A stretch of DNA of 64,000 bases, taken from the NCBI GenBank assembly GCA_951812965.1, contig OX638341.1, positions 1,036,438-1,100,437 on the forward strand, read 5' to 3'. The notes under the pieces are model-generated. The model did not search any database, was not told where the DNA came from, and saw only the letters and a program-made list of their open reading frames with translations. The position numbers and the translations under genes are program-made. How positions within the stretch are numbered: the stretch's first letter is position 1; each line of letters starts with the position of its first letter. Below, piece by piece: positions 45,542 to 55,862 of this stretch. The stretch is from an uncultured Pseudohongiella sp. (GTDB lineage Bacteria; Pseudomonadota; Gammaproteobacteria; Pseudomonadales; Pseudohongiellaceae).

Positions 45542-47671
45542 TCAGCCCCGCTGCCAGCGGAAATATCTCTCCAGCCAGGGAAAGACCGCACCTGGCATAT
45601 GCGCCTTGCGCCAGGCATTGGCGGCGAACTTGTTGGCTTCCAGCATCGTCGGATAGATATGCGTCGCCGCGGCGATCTTGCCAAGCCCCATGCCATGAGT
45701 CATGGCCAGCACGAATTCGCCTATCAGTTCCCCGGCGTGGTGGCCGACAATCACGGCGCCCAGAATGCGGTCCTTGCCGGGTACGGTCAGAACCTTCACA
45801 AATCCTTGATTTGCCCCGTCGGCCAGTGCGCGGTCGTGCATGTCCAGATCGTAGCGCGTGACTTCGTATTCAACGCCCTTCTCCCGCGCTTCCTGTTCGG
45901 AAAGGCCAACTCGGGCCACCTCCGGGCTGGTGAACGTTGCCCAGGGTACGGCCTTGTAGCTTACTTTGCGCCAGCCGCCGGCCAGGGCGTTCATGGCCGC
46001 GAAAAAGGCCTGATGCGAAGCCATGTGCGTGAATTGATACGGGCCCGCGACATCGCCGCAGGCATAGATGTTTGGGTAAGCGGTTTGCAGGTATTGATTG
46101 ACTTCAACCGAGCCCCCGGCGGTAAGCGGCATTTCCAGTTCTTCCAGTCCGAATCCTTCCACATTCGGCTTGCGTCCGAGCGCCAGCAGAACCCGGTCGA
46201 AATGTACGCGCACGAAGTCGCCTTCGTACTCCGCTTCCATAAAATTGCCACTCTCGTCGCAGCCGAATTGAACGACCTTGTGGCCGGTCAGCACTTCAAT
46301 GCCCTGATCCCGAAACTGCCCGGCAAGCAATTCCGAAACTTCCGGGTCTTCGCGAAAGAGAATGCGCGGCGCCATTTCCACCTGGGTAACCCGGGAGCCG
46401 AGATTGCTGAATGCCTGGGACATCTCGCAGCCGATGGGTCCGCCGCCCACTACCAGCAACCGTTCCGGCAGGCTTTCCAGGCTCCATACCGAATCGGAAG
46501 TCAGGTAGTCCATCTGATCGAGGCCGGGAATCGGCGGCTCCAGCGGGCGCGCGCCCGTCGCCAGTATGATCGAGCGGGTGGTAATCTTGCGGTCGCCCAC
46601 ACTGACCACATAGGGCGATTCGATCTTTGCCTGGCCTGATACGCACTCGACGCCGAGAGAGGTAAAGCGTTCCGGAGAGTCGTGCGGTTCGATGCGGGCG
46701 ATGATCTTTCGAATCCGCTCCATGACGGCCGGAAAATCGACGGTCGCGCTGGCATCCTTGATTCCGAAGTCGGACGCTTCGTCGATCAGACGCTTGACGT
46801 GTCCGCTACGCAGCAGCGATTTGCTGGGAACGCAGCCGGTATAGAGGCAATCGCCACCCATGCGGTGCTGTTCGACGAGTACGACTTTCGCACGGGCGCC
46901 CGCGACTATGAGTGATGAGACGAGCCCGGCGGACCCGCCTCCGATAACTACCGTATTCACGTCGAACTTGCGCGGCCGTCCGAACCTGCGCGAAAGTTTG
47001 CGGCGCTGAATTCCGGCTACGATGAAGCGCGCCAGCAAGGGCATCACTCCGATCAGGGCGAAGGAAAACAACACCGAGCCGCTCACAAGCCCCGAAAGCG
47101 AAGTTATGCTGGCGAGTTCGGACCCCGCATTCACGAATACCGCTGTAGCCAGCAACATGCCGCTCTGGGTCGCGACATAGAAAGTTCCCGGTTTTATCGG
47201 GGTCAGGGACATCACCAGATTGACCAGAAAATACGGGAAAAGCGGCACCATTCTGATTGTGAACAGGTAAAATCCGCCGTCCTTGCGTATACCGCGATTG
47301 ATGGGCGCCAGCTTGTCTCCGTAACGGTTCTGGACCCAGTCGTGGAGCAGCATGCGAGCGATCAGAAACCCCAGCAAAGCGCCGATGCTGCTGGCGAAGG
47401 ATACGATCAAGGTTCCCCAAAGCAGCCCGAACAAGGCGCCGCCGAGCAAGGTCATCATCAGTGCGCCGGGAATCGAAAACGCGGCCATGACCACGTACAC
47501 GGAAAAATAAATCAGCGCCGTCAGGGCGAAATTCTCCTGCGTGAACGTCTGCAGGGCGCCCAATTGCGATTGCACGAATTCGAGGCTGACGTAGCGCTCC
47601 AGATCGAACACGAACCACGAACCCAGCACAGCGGCGACAAGAATTACTACCAGGAGTCTTACTTTTTTCAT
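45542..47671 (-). CDS. VTT-domain/pyridine-nucleotide-disulfide oxidoreductase fusion
   Basis: A 709-aa fusion from ATG 47671. Residues about 1-225 form a TVP38/TMEM64 (VTT) membrane domain with FSIPGALMMTLLGGALFGLLWGTLI and NRGIRKDGGFYLFTIRMVPLFPYFLVN. From about 235 a mercuric-reductase/LPD-like enzyme follows: FAD motif VVIGGGSAGLVSSLI, redox pair GGDCLYTGCVPSKSLL, NAD motif LLVVGGGPIGCEMSQAF, and dimer-domain VGHHAGELIGEFVLAMTHG. No MerA-type metal-binding Cys pair is seen at the C-terminus. Probably a membrane-tethered NAD(P)H-dependent reductase. The architecture recurs in proteobacteria but the substrate is unknown. Confidence 0.9.
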   Translation of the reverse strand: MKKVRLLVVILVAAVLGSWFVFDLERYVSLEFVQSQLGALQTFTQENFALTALIYFSVYVVMAAFSIPGALMMTLLGGALFGLLWGTLIVSFASSIGALLGFLIARMLLHDWVQNRYGDKLAPINRGIRKDGGFYLFTIRMVPLFPYFLVNLVMSLTPIKPGTFYVATQSGMLLATAVFVNAGSELASITSLSGLVSGSVLFSFALIGVMPLLARFIVAGIQRRKLSRRFGRPRKFDVNTVVIGGGSAGLVSSLIVAGARAKVVLVEQHRMGGDCLYTGCVPSKSLLRSGHVKRLIDEASDFGIKDASATVDFPAVMERIRKIIARIEPHDSPERFTSLGVECVSGQAKIESPYVVSVGDRKITTRSIILATGARPLEPPIPGLDQMDYLTSDSVWSLESLPERLLVVGGGPIGCEMSQAFSNLGSRVTQVEMAPRILFREDPEVSELLAGQFRDQGIEVLTGHKVVQFGCDESGNFMEAEYEGDFVRVHFDRVLLALGRKPNVEGFGLEELEMPLTAGGSVEVNQYLQTAYPNIYACGDVAGPYQFTHMASHQAFFAAMNALAGGWRKVSYKAVPWATFTSPEVARVGLSEQEAREKGVEYEVTRYDLDMHDRALADGANQGFVKVLTVPGKDRILGAVIVGHHAGELIGEFVLAMTHGMGLGKIAAATHIYPTMLEANKFAANAWRKAHMPGAVFPWLERYFRWQRG

Positions 47672-47797
47672 CTGTTTACCTTGGGATAGGAGGCCGCGCT
47701 TCTCATGAGGCGGCGATTGAACTGTGGGGCCGGGGACTGCATATGGTATGTTTCGCTTCGCAATGCCGAAGCACAAGTTCACGCGGCGCTAATATAG

Positions 47798-48826
<1,029 letters not shown>

Positions 48827-48845
48827 ACGGGCAGTGAATTCCCCG

Positions 48846-48922
48846 GTAGGGGCGACGCATGCGTCGCCCGTCAGTTGCACGGTTTCGGGGCCGACCGCGG
48901 GCGAGGCATGCCTCGCCCCTAC
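48846..48922. repeat. Intact composite REP-like element
   Basis: Two 20-bp palindromes, 48850-48869 (core GACGCATGCGTC) and 48899-48918 (core GAGGCATGCCTC), are joined by the linker beginning GTCAGTTGCACGG. The whole element starts GTAGGGG and ends CCCCTAC, so its outer ends are inverted. It is the best intact reference for the repeat broken by the IS110 element. It lies between hemB and trxA. Confidence 0.88.
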
Positions 48923-48997
48923 TTGAATCCTGGCGGACAGCCCTTATCATACGCGTCTGTTTATCAGCCGCTTTTTTTAGAATCCCGAGGAGTTCCC

Positions 48998-49324
48998 ATG
49001 AGCGACAATATCGTTCACGTATCAGACGACAGTTTCGAGCAGGATGTATTGCAGGCCGAGGGCCCCGTACTCGTGGATTTCTGGGCGGAATGGTGCGGTC
49101 CCTGCAAGATGATAGCCCCCGTGCTTGAAGAACTGGCCGACGAATACCAGGGCAAGTTGAAAGTCTGCAAGATGGACGTGGACGCGAATACCGCAACCGG
49201 GCCTCAATATGGCATCCGCGGCATTCCAACATTGATTTTATTCAATAATGGCAACGAGTCTGGAAGACAGGTCGGCGCCGTGTCCAAGTCGCAATTGTCC
49301 GCTTTCGTCGACGGTCTTCTCTGA
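48998..49324 (+). CDS. trxA: Thioredoxin
   Basis: A 108-aa cytoplasmic thioredoxin with the active site [10 protein letters not shown] at about residues 29-38, the buried Asp in LVDFWAEW, and the cis-Pro in [14 protein letters not shown] 48998 follows GAGGAG. In related genomes trxA is directly followed by rho; here a leucine dehydrogenase and its regulator intervene. It also supplies reducing power that connects to the nearby redox genes in a general way only. Confidence 0.96.
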   Translation: MSDNIVHVSDDSFEQDVLQAEGPVLVDFWAEWCGPCKMIAPVLEELADEYQGKLKVCKMDVDANTATGPQYGIRGIPTLILFNNGNESGRQVGAVSKSQLSAFVDGLL

Positions 49325-49345
49325 TCCCTCGCCACCGTGCAATTC

Positions 49346-50410
49346 TCAAGCGGCTATTGATTGGTTTGTGCCATCCCTGGCACGAAGGATATCCTCCGCC
49401 ATTTCCTTGGCAACCAATTCGGTGGAAACCTGCCGGTCGCGGGAAAGTCTGAACACTTCCGCGAGCGTGGTTTCGATGCGCCCGATATGCGCGAGCCTGT
49501 CGCACTCACTGGAACACTGGCGCTGGTGATGCGCTTCAATGATGCCGCCGGCGTTAACGACGAAATCCGGGCAGTACAGAACGCCTGATTGACGCAGGCG
49601 CTCGCCGTCTTCAGGAGTAGCCAATTGGTTGTTGGCGGCGCCGCAGACGATACCCGTGCGCAGCTTGGAGATGCTGTCGGCGTTCCAGACCGCGCCCATG
49701 GCGCAGGGCGCGACCACATCCGCGGGCAGGAACAAGACTTCATCGCTGCTTATCGGCCGTACGCCCAGTTCCTCCGCGGCGCGCTCCAGATTGGTGGCAT
49801 TGATGTCGGCGCCGTAAACAGTGGCGCCGTCCTCGATGAGCAGGCGCGCAAGCTTGAATCCGACGTGGCCGAGACCTTGTATCGAAACCGCGAAGTCATT
49901 CAGGCTCTCCTTGCCATACCGGTGGCGCGCCGCCGCGCGAATTCCGAGAAACACGCCATACGCCGTGCTCGGTGAAGGGTCGCCGCCGTGCTCGTTGTCA
50001 TCCAGACCGGCCACATACGGCGTTCTCCGGGCCATTGCGCGGATATCCGCAACGTCGGTGCCGACGTCTTCAGCCGTGATGTAGCAGCCGCCGAGGGAAT
50101 GAACGAAATCTCCCATGGCTTCCAGCAGCGCACGGGACTTCTGCTTTCGGGGGTCGCCGATAATGACGGATTTACCACCGCCGAAAGGCAAACCCGCGAG
50201 AGCGGATTTGTACGTCATTCCCCTCGAGAGCCGCAAGACATCGTGCAGGGCGTCTGCTTCGGCGGCGTAGGGGTACATGCGGCAGCCGCCGACGGCCGGC
50301 CCAAGCGCAGTGCTGTGTACGGCGATAATCGCGTTCAGGCCGCTCCGGCGATCATGATGAAAAGCGACCAGTTCATGCTCGCTGAATGATGAATGGGCAA
50401 ACACGGTCAT
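49346..50410 (-). CDS. ldh: Leucine (branched-chain amino acid) dehydrogenase
   Basis: A 354-aa Glu/Leu/Phe/Val dehydrogenase, converting branched-chain amino acids to 2-oxo acids with NAD. The catalytic-Lys loop is LPFGGGKSVIIGDP (about K80), with GCRMYPY and RGMTYKSALAG just before it. TAEDVGTDVADIRAM and the nucleotide motif VSIQGLGHVGFKLARLL at about 180 follow. CGAANNQLATPEDGERL is typical of leucine dehydrogenases. It is divergent from an Lrp/AsnC regulator that probably controls it. It supports growth on branched-chain amino acids or production of branched fatty-acid precursors. Confidence 0.9.
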   Translation of the reverse strand: MTVFAHSSFSEHELVAFHHDRRSGLNAIIAVHSTALGPAVGGCRMYPYAAEADALHDVLRLSRGMTYKSALAGLPFGGGKSVIIGDPRKQKSRALLEAMGDFVHSLGGCYITAEDVGTDVADIRAMARRTPYVAGLDDNEHGGDPSPSTAYGVFLGIRAAARHRYGKESLNDFAVSIQGLGHVGFKLARLLIEDGATVYGADINATNLERAAEELGVRPISSDEVLFLPADVVAPCAMGAVWNADSISKLRTGIVCGAANNQLATPEDGERLRQSGVLYCPDFVVNAGGIIEAHHQRQCSSECDRLAHIGRIETTLAEVFRLSRDRQVSTELVAKEMAEDILRARDGTNQSIAA

Positions 50411-50424
50411 GTCGGGTTCCCTTC

Positions 50425-50442
50425 GGAAAATGTGTATTTTCC
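50425..50442. promoter_or_regulatory. Inverted repeat in the ldh-lrp divergent promoter
   Basis: GGAAAAT-GTGT-ATTTTCC, a perfect 7-bp-arm repeat 15 bp upstream of the ldh start, in an AT-rich interval of 124 bp. Likely binding site for the divergently encoded Lrp/AsnC regulator. Confidence 0.55.
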
Positions 50443-50534
50443 TGCAAATACCGCGCCAAAATTATTTAATTTAGCCAGAAAACCTCGTATTATTTGGATA
50501 ACCTATCTGTTAATCTTGCAGAAACGGAATAATT

Positions 50535-51011
50535 ATGCCGATTGAGCTCGACAAGTACGATCAGGCAATCGTAAAGCTGTTGCAGGCGGACGCCACATTA
50601 AGTACGGCGGCAATCGCGGAGCAGGTAAACCTTTCTCAATCGCCTTGCTGGCGCCGCATCAATCGGCTCGAACAATCGGGCCTTATCAAGGGCCGCGTGG
50701 CCTTGCTCGACCGTTCCGCCCTCGGCCTCGATGTGGTTGTATTCGCCACCGTCAACCTGACATCCACCGGACGCCAGAACCTGATCGCTTTCGAGCGGGA
50801 AATCACCGGTCACGAGGAAATCGTCGAGTGCTACACCATGGCCGGCATCTGGGATTACATGCTGAAAATCGTAACCCGGGACATACGGCACTACGAACGC
50901 TTCATGCGCAATACCCTTGCCGCCAGTCCGCTGATCCGGGAGTTGCACTCGCACATGGCCGTAACTGAAATCAAGAACGTCACCGAACTGCCGCTTGCTT
51001 GTTATCCGTAA
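50535..51011 (+). CDS. Lrp/AsnC-family regulator
   Basis: A 158-aa regulator. The N-terminal winged HTH is LDKYDQAIVKLLQADATLSTAAIAEQVNLSQSPCWRRINRLEQSGLIKG. The C-terminal RAM ligand domain is seen in VVVFATVNLTS and GIWDYMLKIVTRDIRHYERFMRNTL. Proteins of this group sense amino acids and often control an adjacent catabolic dehydrogenase, here leucine dehydrogenase on the other strand. Both genes are inserted between trxA and rho. Ligand is likely leucine or another branched-chain amino acid (inference). Confidence 0.92.
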   Translation: MPIELDKYDQAIVKLLQADATLSTAAIAEQVNLSQSPCWRRINRLEQSGLIKGRVALLDRSALGLDVVVFATVNLTSTGRQNLIAFEREITGHEEIVECYTMAGIWDYMLKIVTRDIRHYERFMRNTLAASPLIRELHSHMAVTEIKNVTELPLACYP

Positions 51012-51374
51012 AACTTTGCTTTACACTTCGCGCCAAGTTTCCCTGATCGCTCGGAAACTGCAGGCTGGGCCTGCTGGCATTCCGGGTTCGTTTGCCAAGG
51101 GGCTGCAAACCGGGAAATAATTACAGCCCCGACCCGGACCCTGGCCTTCAATCGCGGCCACAAGTGTAAGCGCAGGGTTTCCCCTGCCGGACAAATTCAC
51201 TGAATTCAACCTCGACCCGGTCAGGTCCGGTTCAGACTCTTTCGCAATTTCCATAAACGGCGGTAACTGAAAATTTCTCAACTTTCCGTAAATCGGGTTC
51301 CATCCGACGCGCGCGCTTCGCAGACCGACCAGACGGTCCAGCAGGCCGCGCCTGATCCAGGCGGTAAATCCCTC
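51012..51374 (+). other. Long leader upstream of rho
   Basis: 363 bp with no supported gene. C-rich, G-poor stretches such as those near 51120-51160 and 51200-51240 on the coding strand would suit Rho loading, and rho leaders in other bacteria are sites of autoregulation. A reverse-strand frame here has no family features. Confidence 0.45.
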
Positions 51375-52634
51375 ATGAATTTGACAGAACTAAAACAGAA
51401 ACCGATAGCCGAGCTGCTCGACACGGCTCATGAAATGGGGCTCGACAACGTGGCCCGAACGCGCAAGCAGGACATTATCTTTTTCCTGCTCAAGCGGCAC
51501 GCCCGGAACGGCGAAGACATCTACGGCGACGGCGTTCTCGAAATATTGCAGGATGGTTTCGGTTTTCTAAGATCGGCTGACTCGTCCTATCTTGCCGGCC
51601 CGGACGACATTTACGTGTCTCCCAGTCAGATAAGGCGGTTCAATTTACGCACGGGAGACACGATCTCCGGCAAGATCCGGCCCCCGAAAGACGGCGAACG
51701 CTACTTTGCCCTGCTAAAGATCTCCGAAATCAACTTCAGCGTCCCCGAAACCGCCAAGCACAAGATTCTTTTTGAAAACCTCACCCCGCTTTTTCCCCAG
51801 GACAGGCTCGGACTCGAAATCGGAAACGGCAGCACCGAAGACCTCAGCGCCCGCATCATCGACCTCTCAGCCCCCATCGGCAAGGGCCAGCGCGGCCTGA
51901 TCGTATCGCCGCCCAAGGCGGGCAAGACCCTGATTCTGCAGAATATCGCTCAGTCGATAACCCGTAACAATCCCGAATGCCGCCTGATCGTGCTGCTGAT
52001 TGACGAGCGGCCCGAGGAAGTTACCGAAATGCAGCGTTCGGTGCGGGGTGAAGTCGTGGCGAGCACTTTCGACGAGCCGCCGACTCGACACGTGCAAGTG
52101 GCCGACATGGTAATCGAAAAGGCCAAGCGCCTCGTCGAGCACAAGGAAGACGTGGTCATTCTGCTCGATTCGATGACGCGCCTCGCGCGCGCCTTCAACA
52201 CAACCCAGCCATCTTCAGGCAAGGTGCTCACCGGCGGCGTCGACGCTCATGCCCTCGAGCGCCCGAAGCGCTTTTTCGGGGCCGCGCGCAACCTCGAGGA
52301 AGGCGGCAGCCTGACCATTATCGCCACCGCCCTGATCGAAACAGGCTCGAAAATGGATGAAGTGATATACGAGGAGTTCAAGGGCACAGGCAACATGGAA
52401 CTCCATCTCGACCGCAAGATCGCCGAAAAACGCGTTTACCCGGCGATCAACGTGCGCCGTTCCGGCACCCGCCGCGAAGACCTGTTGACTACCGAAGAGG
52501 AACTGCAACGCATGTGGATTCTGCGCAAGCTGCTTTCCTCCATGGAAGACGTGCAGGCTACGGAGTTCATCCTCGACAAGTTGAAGAACACCAAGACTAA
52601 CGAGGAATTCTTCAAGTCCATGCGGCGAAGTTAG
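51375..52634 (+). CDS. rho: Transcription termination factor Rho
   Basis: A 419-aa hexameric RNA helicase that ends transcription and restrains antisense RNA. N-terminal helical and cold-shock RNA-binding domains: [22 protein letters not shown], then [39 protein letters not shown]. Walker [13 protein letters not shown] is at about residue 178 and Walker [15 protein letters not shown] at about 259. The Q-loop/R-loop region is [27 protein letters not shown]. Length is standard with no inserted domain. It is preceded by a long leader and followed by ubiD. Confidence 0.97.
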   Translation: MNLTELKQKPIAELLDTAHEMGLDNVARTRKQDIIFFLLKRHARNGEDIYGDGVLEILQDGFGFLRSADSSYLAGPDDIYVSPSQIRRFNLRTGDTISGKIRPPKDGERYFALLKISEINFSVPETAKHKILFENLTPLFPQDRLGLEIGNGSTEDLSARIIDLSAPIGKGQRGLIVSPPKAGKTLILQNIAQSITRNNPECRLIVLLIDERPEEVTEMQRSVRGEVVASTFDEPPTRHVQVADMVIEKAKRLVEHKEDVVILLDSMTRLARAFNTTQPSSGKVLTGGVDAHALERPKRFFGAARNLEEGGSLTIIATALIETGSKMDEVIYEEFKGTGNMELHLDRKIAEKRVYPAINVRRSGTRREDLLTTEEELQRMWILRKLLSSMEDVQATEFILDKLKNTKTNEEFFKSMRRS

Positions 52635-52662
52635 TCCGCCCCGTAATCCTCAAGGCCAGACC

Positions 52663-54129
52663 ATGGCGTTCAAGGACCTGCGTGATTTTATCGCCATGCT
52701 CGAAGAGCAGGGCGAGTTGCGACGCATATCCGCTGAAGTGGATCCGGTTCTCGAAGTCACCGAAATCAGCGACCGCACCTTGCGCGCCGGCGGGCCTGCC
52801 CTGCTGTTCGAGAACCCGAAAGGCTCGAAGGTTCCGCTGCTCGCGAACCTGTTCGGCACCACGCGTCGCATCGCCCTGGCAATGGGCCGCGAGGATCTGG
52901 AGGGCTTGCGCGAGGTCGGCAAGTTACTCGCCTTTCTGCGCGAACCCGCCCCGCCGAAGGACTGGAAGGATCTCTGGGAGAATCTGCCCAACTATCGCCG
53001 CGCCTTGCATGTCAGCCCGGCGGTGAAGAAGTCCGCGCCTTGCCAGAAGGTCGTCATCGAAAGCGATAATGTCGATATCGGCATGTTTCCGGTGCAGACC
53101 TGCTGGCCTGAGGACGCCGCGCCGCTCGTGACCTGGCCTCTGGTCATCACTCGCGGGCCGGAAAAGGAAAGACAGAACCTCGGCATCTACCGCATGCAGG
53201 TGCTCGGGCGCAACAAACTCATCATGCGCTGGCTGCCGCATCGCGGCGGCGCGCTTGATTTTCGCGACTGGAGGGCGAGCAATCCGGGGCAGCCGTTTCC
53301 GGTATCCATTGCCCTGGGCGCCGACCCGGCGACGATTCTCGCCACGGTGACGCCGGTACCCGACACGCTTTCCGAATACGCCTTCGCGGGATTGCTGCGC
53401 GGCAGCAAGACCGAAGTGGTCAAATCCATCGGTAACGATCTGCAGATCCCGGCGAGCGCCGAGATCGTTCTGGAAGGCACGATCGATCCTGATGAGACCG
53501 CCGAGGAAGGACCTTATGGCGATCACACGGGCTATTACAACGAAGTCGAGACTTTTCCGGTTTTCACCATCGAACGCATAACCCATCGGCCCGATCCGAT
53601 CTATCACAGCACTTATACGGGTAAACCGCCGGACGAGCCGTCGATGCTCGGCGTGGCGCTGAATGAGGTGTTCGTGCCGCTATTGCAGAATCAGTTTCCG
53701 GAAATCGTCGATTTCTGGCTGCCGCCCGAGGCCTGTTCCTACCGGGTCGCCGTGGTGGGTCTCAAGAAACAATATCCGGGTCACGCGAAGCGCGTCATGA
53801 TGGGCATGTGGTCCTTTCTGCGTCAGTTCATCTATACCAAGTTTGTTATCGTGGTCGACGAGGATATCGATATCCGTAACTGGGAAGAGGTAATCTGGGC
53901 CATCTCCACGCGCATGGACCCGATTCGGGATACGGTGCTTATCGACAACACTCCGATCGATTATCTGGATTTCGCCTCGCCGGTAGCGGGTCTCGGCTCC
54001 AAGATGGGGCTGGACGCTACCAGCAAATGGCCGGCGGAAACCGAGCGCACATGGGGGCGGCCGATCACGATGAGCGAGGAAGTCAAAGCCAAAATTGATG
54101 AGTTGTGGCCATTATTGGGTCTTGATTGA
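52663..54129 (+). CDS. ubiD: 4-hydroxy-3-polyprenylbenzoate decarboxylase
   Basis: A 488-aa UbiD decarboxylase that uses prenylated FMN to decarboxylate the UbiA product in ubiquinone synthesis. Conserved segments: [73 protein letters not shown] (the catalytic E-R-E region) and [17 protein letters not shown]. The cofactor-making UbiX is not in the window. Follows rho by 28 bp and is probably co-transcribed with it or from its own promoter. Confidence 0.96.
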   Translation: MAFKDLRDFIAMLEEQGELRRISAEVDPVLEVTEISDRTLRAGGPALLFENPKGSKVPLLANLFGTTRRIALAMGREDLEGLREVGKLLAFLREPAPPKDWKDLWENLPNYRRALHVSPAVKKSAPCQKVVIESDNVDIGMFPVQTCWPEDAAPLVTWPLVITRGPEKERQNLGIYRMQVLGRNKLIMRWLPHRGGALDFRDWRASNPGQPFPVSIALGADPATILATVTPVPDTLSEYAFAGLLRGSKTEVVKSIGNDLQIPASAEIVLEGTIDPDETAEEGPYGDHTGYYNEVETFPVFTIERITHRPDPIYHSTYTGKPPDEPSMLGVALNEVFVPLLQNQFPEIVDFWLPPEACSYRVAVVGLKKQYPGHAKRVMMGMWSFLRQFIYTKFVIVVDEDIDIRNWEEVIWAISTRMDPIRDTVLIDNTPIDYLDFASPVAGLGSKMGLDATSKWPAETERTWGRPITMSEEVKAKIDELWPLLGLD

Positions 54130-54147
54130 TTTGTGGCTCCGATCCGT

Positions 54148-54374
54148 CGCCGTCGGGTTGTGGCGGGTGTAGCGGACGCCGTAAATACGTCCCGCTCACA
54201 GCCTTCATTTGCATTTTGCAAGCCGTCCCTGGCGCAACTTCCGTGGTTTCGCCAACCCCCAGTCTCGACATCCATGTCGATCCGTTCGGCCCTCAAAATG
54301 CGTTACTTTTTGCCGGCTGCGCCGACCGGGCCTCACCCTCGCACGCCCGCTACACCCGCCACAACCCGACGGCG
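54148..54374. repeat. 28-bp perfect inverted repeats with 171-bp centre
   Basis: Arms 54148-54175 (begins CGCCGTCGGGTTGTGG) and 54347-54374 are exact reverse complements. The interior has no gene. The unit has the form of a small MITE or a recombination leftover; no target-site duplication is visible. It occupies much of the 467-bp ubiD-hemY gap, which has no supported coding sequence. Confidence 0.8.
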
Positions 54375-54434
54375 ACTAACATTGTGCAGACTGTCCAGAT
54401 TTTTGTTCTGCGCGTCGTGCCAACCGTTCATATT

Positions 54435-54548
54435 GTCATTCTGCGCGGAGCGAAGCGCGGTGACTCGGGGCATCCATGCCCCTCGCCCCTGCGGGGCGGC
54501 GCTCTGCGCCGTCCAAAATGGCAATCCTGCCATTTTGTCGCAGAATCT
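54435..54548. repeat. Dispersed GTCATTCTGCGC-type repeat, longer form
   Basis: Starts GTCATTCTGCGCGGAGCGAA, like 37104, and closes with CGCAGAATCT, the inverse of its own start. Between them are smaller inverted pieces (GGCATCCATGCC, GGCAATCCTGCC). It directly precedes the hemY stop side. Confidence 0.65.
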
Positions 54549-54596
54549 GTGCGGGCTCTGCAGATATAACACGCGCCCCAGTTCGTGGTGGACAGG

Positions 54597-55862
54597 TTAA
54601 TCGGGGGTGGGTGGCGTCGATTTTGGCTGGGGCAGGTCGGGGAGGGGTTCGGCGGCGAGGCTGCGGTATTGATTGAGGTGGCGTTGGGCGGCTGCTGTTT
54701 CGCCCAGGTTTTCCAGTAGTCGGCTTAGTTCTCCGTGGGCGGCGGCTGTGGGTTGGCGGGTGATGCTTGCTTGCAGGTATTCCTTTGCCTTGCCCCACAA
54801 TTCGTTGCGGAGGCAGAGGCGGCCGAGGGCGAGTTTCAGGCCGGTGTCTTCCTTGTTTTTTTCGAGCCATTCCTCGGCCAGATTCAGGCGGCGCATGTCG
54901 TCGCCGAGCGGGAGGCTGCCGTAGACATCGATCAATTCGCTGTTCCAATTCGCGGTTACTGCCTGTTCGATCGCCGTTGCGGCTTCCTTTCTCCCTCCGT
55001 GGCGTAATACCAGTCTGGCGTAATGACTTACCAGCGCCGGCGCGTGGTGGAACTCGGGTGGCGCCTTTTTCCACATTTGCCGCAATTTCGCAAGGCTCTC
55101 TTCGCGGTCGAGGCTAGCGTCCCGTCCCGCTCCGGTCGCATGCAGGCGCTGGGCGAAGATATGCCGGCGCAGGCGCGCAAGTTCGGCCTCGTCGAGCATT
55201 TTGTTGCGGTCCAGTACCGGCAGCAGTTTTTCCAGTTCGTCCCAGTCTTCGAGATCGATATAGACCTGTTTAAGCAGGCCGAGCAGCGAGGCGTCGTTCA
55301 GCACCGATTTGCGCAAGCTATTGATGGCCTTGAGCGCCTGATCGGATTGGCCGTCGTCCTGCAGCAGATGCGCGCGCACGATTCCCACTGTCGAGCGTGC
55401 GTGTGGATATCGTCGTTCCGCGGTTTCCAGGGAATTGGTCCGTAGTTCGGGTTGTTTGAGCTTGTGGGCGGCGAACGCCGCCGCGAGATAGTTGACGACG
55501 CTCGCTTCGCGCTCGCGGCTGCCTTGCATCAGCAGGTTGTAGGCCGACTGCCAGTTGCTGCGGAACAGGGCCAGCATGCCTTCCTCGGTCTTGCCGCGGC
55601 GGCCGTCGTTGAACAGGCTGCCGACCCGCCGGCTTGCGCGCACCAATTGCCAGGGATTGATCCACTCAAGCAGCATTCGCAGCAAGCGGTAGATCAGGTA
55701 AATCGCCACTGCCGCCACCGCCAGCGCGAGGAGACTGGTTTCGAAGGTGTAGTCGCCGAAAGCGATCAGCAGATAGCCGGGGTCGGCGGGCAGATCGGTG
55801 AATACGATGACCAGCAGCGCCAGGACGATGGCCGCCAGGGCATAGACAAACAGGCGGATCAT
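54597..55862 (-). CDS. hemY: HemY-type TPR membrane protein
   Basis: A 421-aa protein of the proteobacterial HemY family (not the protoporphyrinogen oxidase of the same name). Two N-terminal membrane helices (about 3-25 and 40-63), with ADPGYLLIAFGDYTFETSLLALAVAAVAIYL between, are the HemY_N signature. The rest is helical TPR-like repeat (DWDELEKLLPVLDRNKMLDEAELARLRR, GLKLALGRLCLRNELWGKAKEYLQASI). The C-terminal tail is Pro-rich. It is the last gene of hemC-hemD-hemX-hemY and overlaps hemX by 4 bp. Exact function unclear; probably an envelope or heme-enzyme scaffold. Confidence 0.9.
   Translation of the reverse strand: MIRLFVYALAAIVLALLVIVFTDLPADPGYLLIAFGDYTFETSLLALAVAAVAIYLIYRLLRMLLEWINPWQLVRASRRVGSLFNDGRRGKTEEGMLALFRSNWQSAYNLLMQGSREREASVVNYLAAAFAAHKLKQPELRTNSLETAERRYPHARSTVGIVRAHLLQDDGQSDQALKAINSLRKSVLNDASLLGLLKQVYIDLEDWDELEKLLPVLDRNKMLDEAELARLRRHIFAQRLHATGAGRDASLDREESLAKLRQMWKKAPPEFHHAPALVSHYARLVLRHGGRKEAATAIEQAVTANWNSELIDVYGSLPLGDDMRRLNLAEEWLEKNKEDTGLKLALGRLCLRNELWGKAKEYLQASITRQPTAAAHGELSRLLENLGETAAAQRHLNQYRSLAAEPLPDLPQPKSTPPTPD

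Noticed and set aside
51021..51281. 86-aa reverse-strand frame in the rho leader
   Set aside because: No ribosome site, no recognisable fold, and a leader RNA explains the gap better.
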